In this document: piece after piece, positions 61,978 through 64,000 of the stretch | Position numbering within the stretch: position 1 is the first letter of the stretch | Layout of the letters: each line of letters opens with the position of its first letter | From: Bacteroidales bacterium | GTDB lineage: Bacteria > Bacteroidota > Bacteroidia > Bacteroidales > WCHB1-69 | Direction: 5' to 3' | NCBI GenBank assembly: GCA_017615795.1 | Contig: JAFZZK010000020.1 | Span: forward strand, 29,155 to 93,154 | DNA length: 64,000 nt | The notes under the pieces: generated by a model | Databases searched by the model: none | Told to the model about the DNA's origin: nothing | The model's input: only the letters and a program-made list of their open reading frames with translations | Position numbers and translations under genes: made by a program

Positions 61978-64000
61978 CTATTTTTTGGGTGTTTTCTTAG
62001 GCTTGGAAGAAACGTTTTTGGCCGCTTTTTCCGTCTGTTGCAACAGAGCCTGCACAGAGACCTTCTCACCCACGGCACGTTCCATCCAGAGGTCAGGGTT
62101 AAGGCGACCCAGCTTGTAAATGCGTGTCACCTCATCACCCATATTCTTGCCTTTGAGGAAGTTCTCCAACTGGAAGTCGATGATGTGCCCAATGGGATAG
62201 GCGGGCAAATAAAGCGGGTCGATAATGGCGTGCGAATACACGGCTAAGATCAGTTCGTCCTCCGTCTTGAAGACGGGTGCGTAGTATTGATTCCAGACCT
62301 GCTTGGCGATGGTCATGACCGCGTTCTTGAGTTGGTTGGCATCAGCATTAGGATTGTTATAAAGCCATTGCCACGTGCGGATATCCACGAGGGATACGCC
62401 CATGATTTCGTAGCAGTTCCAGAAGATGTCAAGAGTCTTCAAGTCCTCTGCATCAGGATCGTCAACGTCAACACCGAGCAGTTCAAGGTCCTTGCCTTGG
62501 AACGTAAAGGCCAAAGCTTCCGTAAACGCGGTGTTGGGCACACCGGCGAGGAAATAGTTGGGCACGTCGTGCAGCGAGATGGTCTGTTCCACATTGTGGC
62601 CGAATTCGTGGACGCCGATATTGTAGCCTTTGTAATCCATGCCGTCGCTGCCCACGCGGGTGCGAAGCACAGCCTTGTCGTCGCGCATCTTGGCCTCGAT
62701 GGCATGTCCGGCGCCGACAGAGGCATCTACCGCCACATGGTCGCAGATGAATTTCGCCTTGGTCTGGTCAAAGCCCATTTTCTGCAAGATGTTGGGCAGG
62801 TCGGCGGCAAAAGCCTCCTTGTTGGGGTATTTCTCCTTCACCATACGGTCAAGGGTGCCCTGGTCGAGCACACCACGACTTTTGAAGCCGTCGTACCAAA
62901 TGTCGAAAGGCTGCAATTTGCGGCCAAGACGCTTGGAAATCAGATTGGCGACATCTCCCACCACAGGGGAGCTCAACAATTCGACAAACAAGGCTTCTGC
63001 ATCCTCCACAGAAATCTCATACTCCTCTTCGAACTTACGTTGGATGAAATTGTTGGAACAATACTCGTCAGCGGCCTTCTCGGCACGGAAGAAATCGAGC
63101 AGAAACTGATAACGGGACTTGGGATTGCGTTCGTCCGACAAAATTTGGATACCGTTGAGCATGATTTGGTTGGTGGAGGGATACCACTTGTAGCTCATAT
63201 CCTGCTTAACCACATCAAGGGGCACTTCGTCTTTGATAACGCGCTTCATCACGTCATAGAGCACTTCTTGCTTGTCGATGCCGTGTGTCGGGTCGGCATA
63301 CGCAGCCTTCAGCTCATCCCGCAGGCCCCAGTGGGAAATCAGGGGAAGCGAGGAGTACCAGAAAAACTCGTTGTGATAGCTCCCAACCTGCTTCATATTG
63401 ATATTGAAGTTGTCGATATACGCATTGGCAGCGGTGCTCACATTGGCGATGCGCTGCTCCACGGAGGAGGGCACACGCGAGGTGAACACATCACCCAAAC
63501 GCACAAAGCCCCACTCCAGATCCGACCAACGATGACCGTTGCGCTGCTTCTCCTTCAAGGTGAAATGCGGGAAGTTGAGGATGACCACAAATGCCAACTT
63601 GCTGTTAAACATATCTTCCTGGAAATGGGCCATGCCACTATAAGCGCCGAAAAGCTGGTCCACGGAGGTGGCTTCGTAGCCCGTCAGCTGCTCGGGACGC
63701 ATCAACTCGATGGAGATCCTGTGATTGTGACCGTAAATAACCTCAAAATTATCGCAAATACGATTAAAAAGAGCGGTTTTCTCATTCAAGTCTTTGCAAT
63801 AATACTCTTTGCAAAACTTTTGGAAATCCTGTTGGGTGCCGTCTTTGTCGTTCCACAGGGCGGCAGCCTGCTTAACACCGCGCTCCACCAAGGCATCCGA
63901 CATAGAAGAGATTGACCTGACAGCCCTGATGGTCTGGTCAATGGTGCTCATTTGGATGTTGCTTCCGGCAAAAAGGGGTGATTGCACAATCATAAAGAGG
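61978..64000 (-). CDS. Zinc metallopeptidase (HExxH, M49/M3-like), N-terminus beyond window
   Basis: At least 671 residues; the frame remains open through 64000. The first ATG in view (63993) is preceded in frame by Leu-Phe. A hydrophobic LFMIVQSPLFAG looks like the end of a signal peptide, so the true start is probably outside. The zinc site is IGVHEFGHNVEQTIS (HEFGH). A downstream Glu ligand is likely in TAFTEALAFTFQ. YGHNHRISIELMRPEQL and GGWFxx-type motifs of other families are absent. The overall pattern recalls Bacteroidetes zincins related to dipeptidyl-peptidase III or M3 enzymes; the subfamily is uncertain. A lysine-rich tail (SSKPKKTPKK) closes it. Confidence 0.75.
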   Translation of the reverse strand, partial: LFMIVQSPLFAGSNIQMSTIDQTIRAVRSISSMSDALVERGVKQAAALWNDKDGTQQDFQKFCKEYYCKDLNEKTALFNRICDNFEVIYGHNHRISIELMRPEQLTGYEATSVDQLFGAYSGMAHFQEDMFNSKLAFVVILNFPHFTLKEKQRNGHRWSDLEWGFVRLGDVFTSRVPSSVEQRIANVSTAANAYIDNFNINMKQVGSYHNEFFWYSSLPLISHWGLRDELKAAYADPTHGIDKQEVLYDVMKRVIKDEVPLDVVKQDMSYKWYPSTNQIMLNGIQILSDERNPKSRYQFLLDFFRAEKAADEYCSNNFIQRKFEEEYEISVEDAEALFVELLSSPVVGDVANLISKRLGRKLQPFDIWYDGFKSRGVLDQGTLDRMVKEKYPNKEAFAADLPNILQKMGFDQTKAKFICDHVAVDASVGAGHAIEAKMRDDKAVLRTRVGSDGMDYKGYNIGVHEFGHNVEQTISLHDVPNYFLAGVPNTAFTEALAFTFQGKDLELLGVDVDDPDAEDLKTLDIFWNCYEIMGVSLVDIRTWQWLYNNPNADANQLKNAVMTIAKQVWNQYYAPVFKTEDELILAVYSHAIIDPLYLPAYPIGHIIDFQLENFLKGKNMGDEVTRIYKLGRLNPDLWMERAVGEKVSVQALLQQTEKAAKNVSSKPKKTPKK

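Overview
The window reads as a chromosomal piece of a GC-rich member of the Bacteroidetes (probably Bacteroidales) with a type IX secretion system. Four things support this. Start-proximal promoters carry the Bacteroidetes -7 box TAnnTTTG. Two large secreted proteins end in type A T9SS sorting domains. Many genes belong to families largely confined to this phylum (DUF4293, DUF5606, DUF4230, DUF3857, GxxExxY, FISUMP). Shine-Dalgarno sequences are essentially absent. The genus cannot be fixed from the sequence alone. No rRNA, tRNA, CRISPR array or transposase gene was seen.

Layout. 1-885: 3' part of nadB (minus). 1086-5981: giant collagen-like/Fn3/FISUMP surface protein. 6145-7455: DNA polymerase III delta' subunit, then a convergent 50-residue ORF and a rod-shaped structured RNA candidate. 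7801-10727 (minus): ybaK, thiL, ispG. 10805-16272 (minus): probable operon of a CoA-transferase beta subunit, short-chain acyl-CoA dehydrogenase, EtfB, EtfA, a LolD-like ATPase, a LEA-like lipoprotein and DUF4293. 16421-22521: small membrane protein and an 1831-residue T9SS-secreted Fn3/CUB protein. 22522-24178: palindromic element and a CARF-nuclease (Card1/Can2-type) gene directly behind recQ (24189-26081). 26171-32695: plus-strand run of lipoprotein, LytM/LysM peptidase, T9SS-exported FG-GAP protein, two DUF4230 proteins, Nudix hydrolase and alpha/beta hydrolase. 32820-34916: second FISUMP protein. 34917-35360: decayed aroA fragment abutting a dispersed repeat. 35361-39044: DUF4332, SPFH protein, ribbon-helix-helix protein, sialidase, nitroreductase. 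39052-46888 (minus): five-gene run of two DUF3857/transglutaminase-like proteins, glgB, a MORN-type protein and a LysM-tailed esterase. 46889-47740: GxxExxY gene framed by 9-bp-period repeats. 47731-49113: flavin reductase-rubredoxin and a divergent thiamine pyrophosphokinase. 49158-54880 (minus): hutU-led operon. 54978-61548: DUF3089 lipoprotein, TetR regulator with operator-like palindrome, giant acyl-CoA dehydratase activase, thioredoxin-like protein. 61552-64000 (minus): DUF1232 protein and a zinc metallopeptidase running off the end.

How the parts may work together (inference). Urocanate hydratase feeds histidine towards glutamate. The activase is of the type used for 2-hydroxyacyl-CoA dehydratases. 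Butyryl-CoA-type dehydrogenase, EtfAB and a CoA-transferase subunit could finish an amino-acid-to-butyrate route. Sialidase, esterases, the metallopeptidase and T9SS proteins fit a host- or gut-associated glycan and peptide user.

The best candidates for something undescribed are three. First, the recQ plus CARF-nuclease pair with no CRISPR locus in view. Second, the GxxExxY gene embedded in TTCGTGTAA repeat arrays, one of which supplies the stop codon of the neighbouring gene. Third, the rod-like RNA upstream of the 50-residue coiled-coil ORF.
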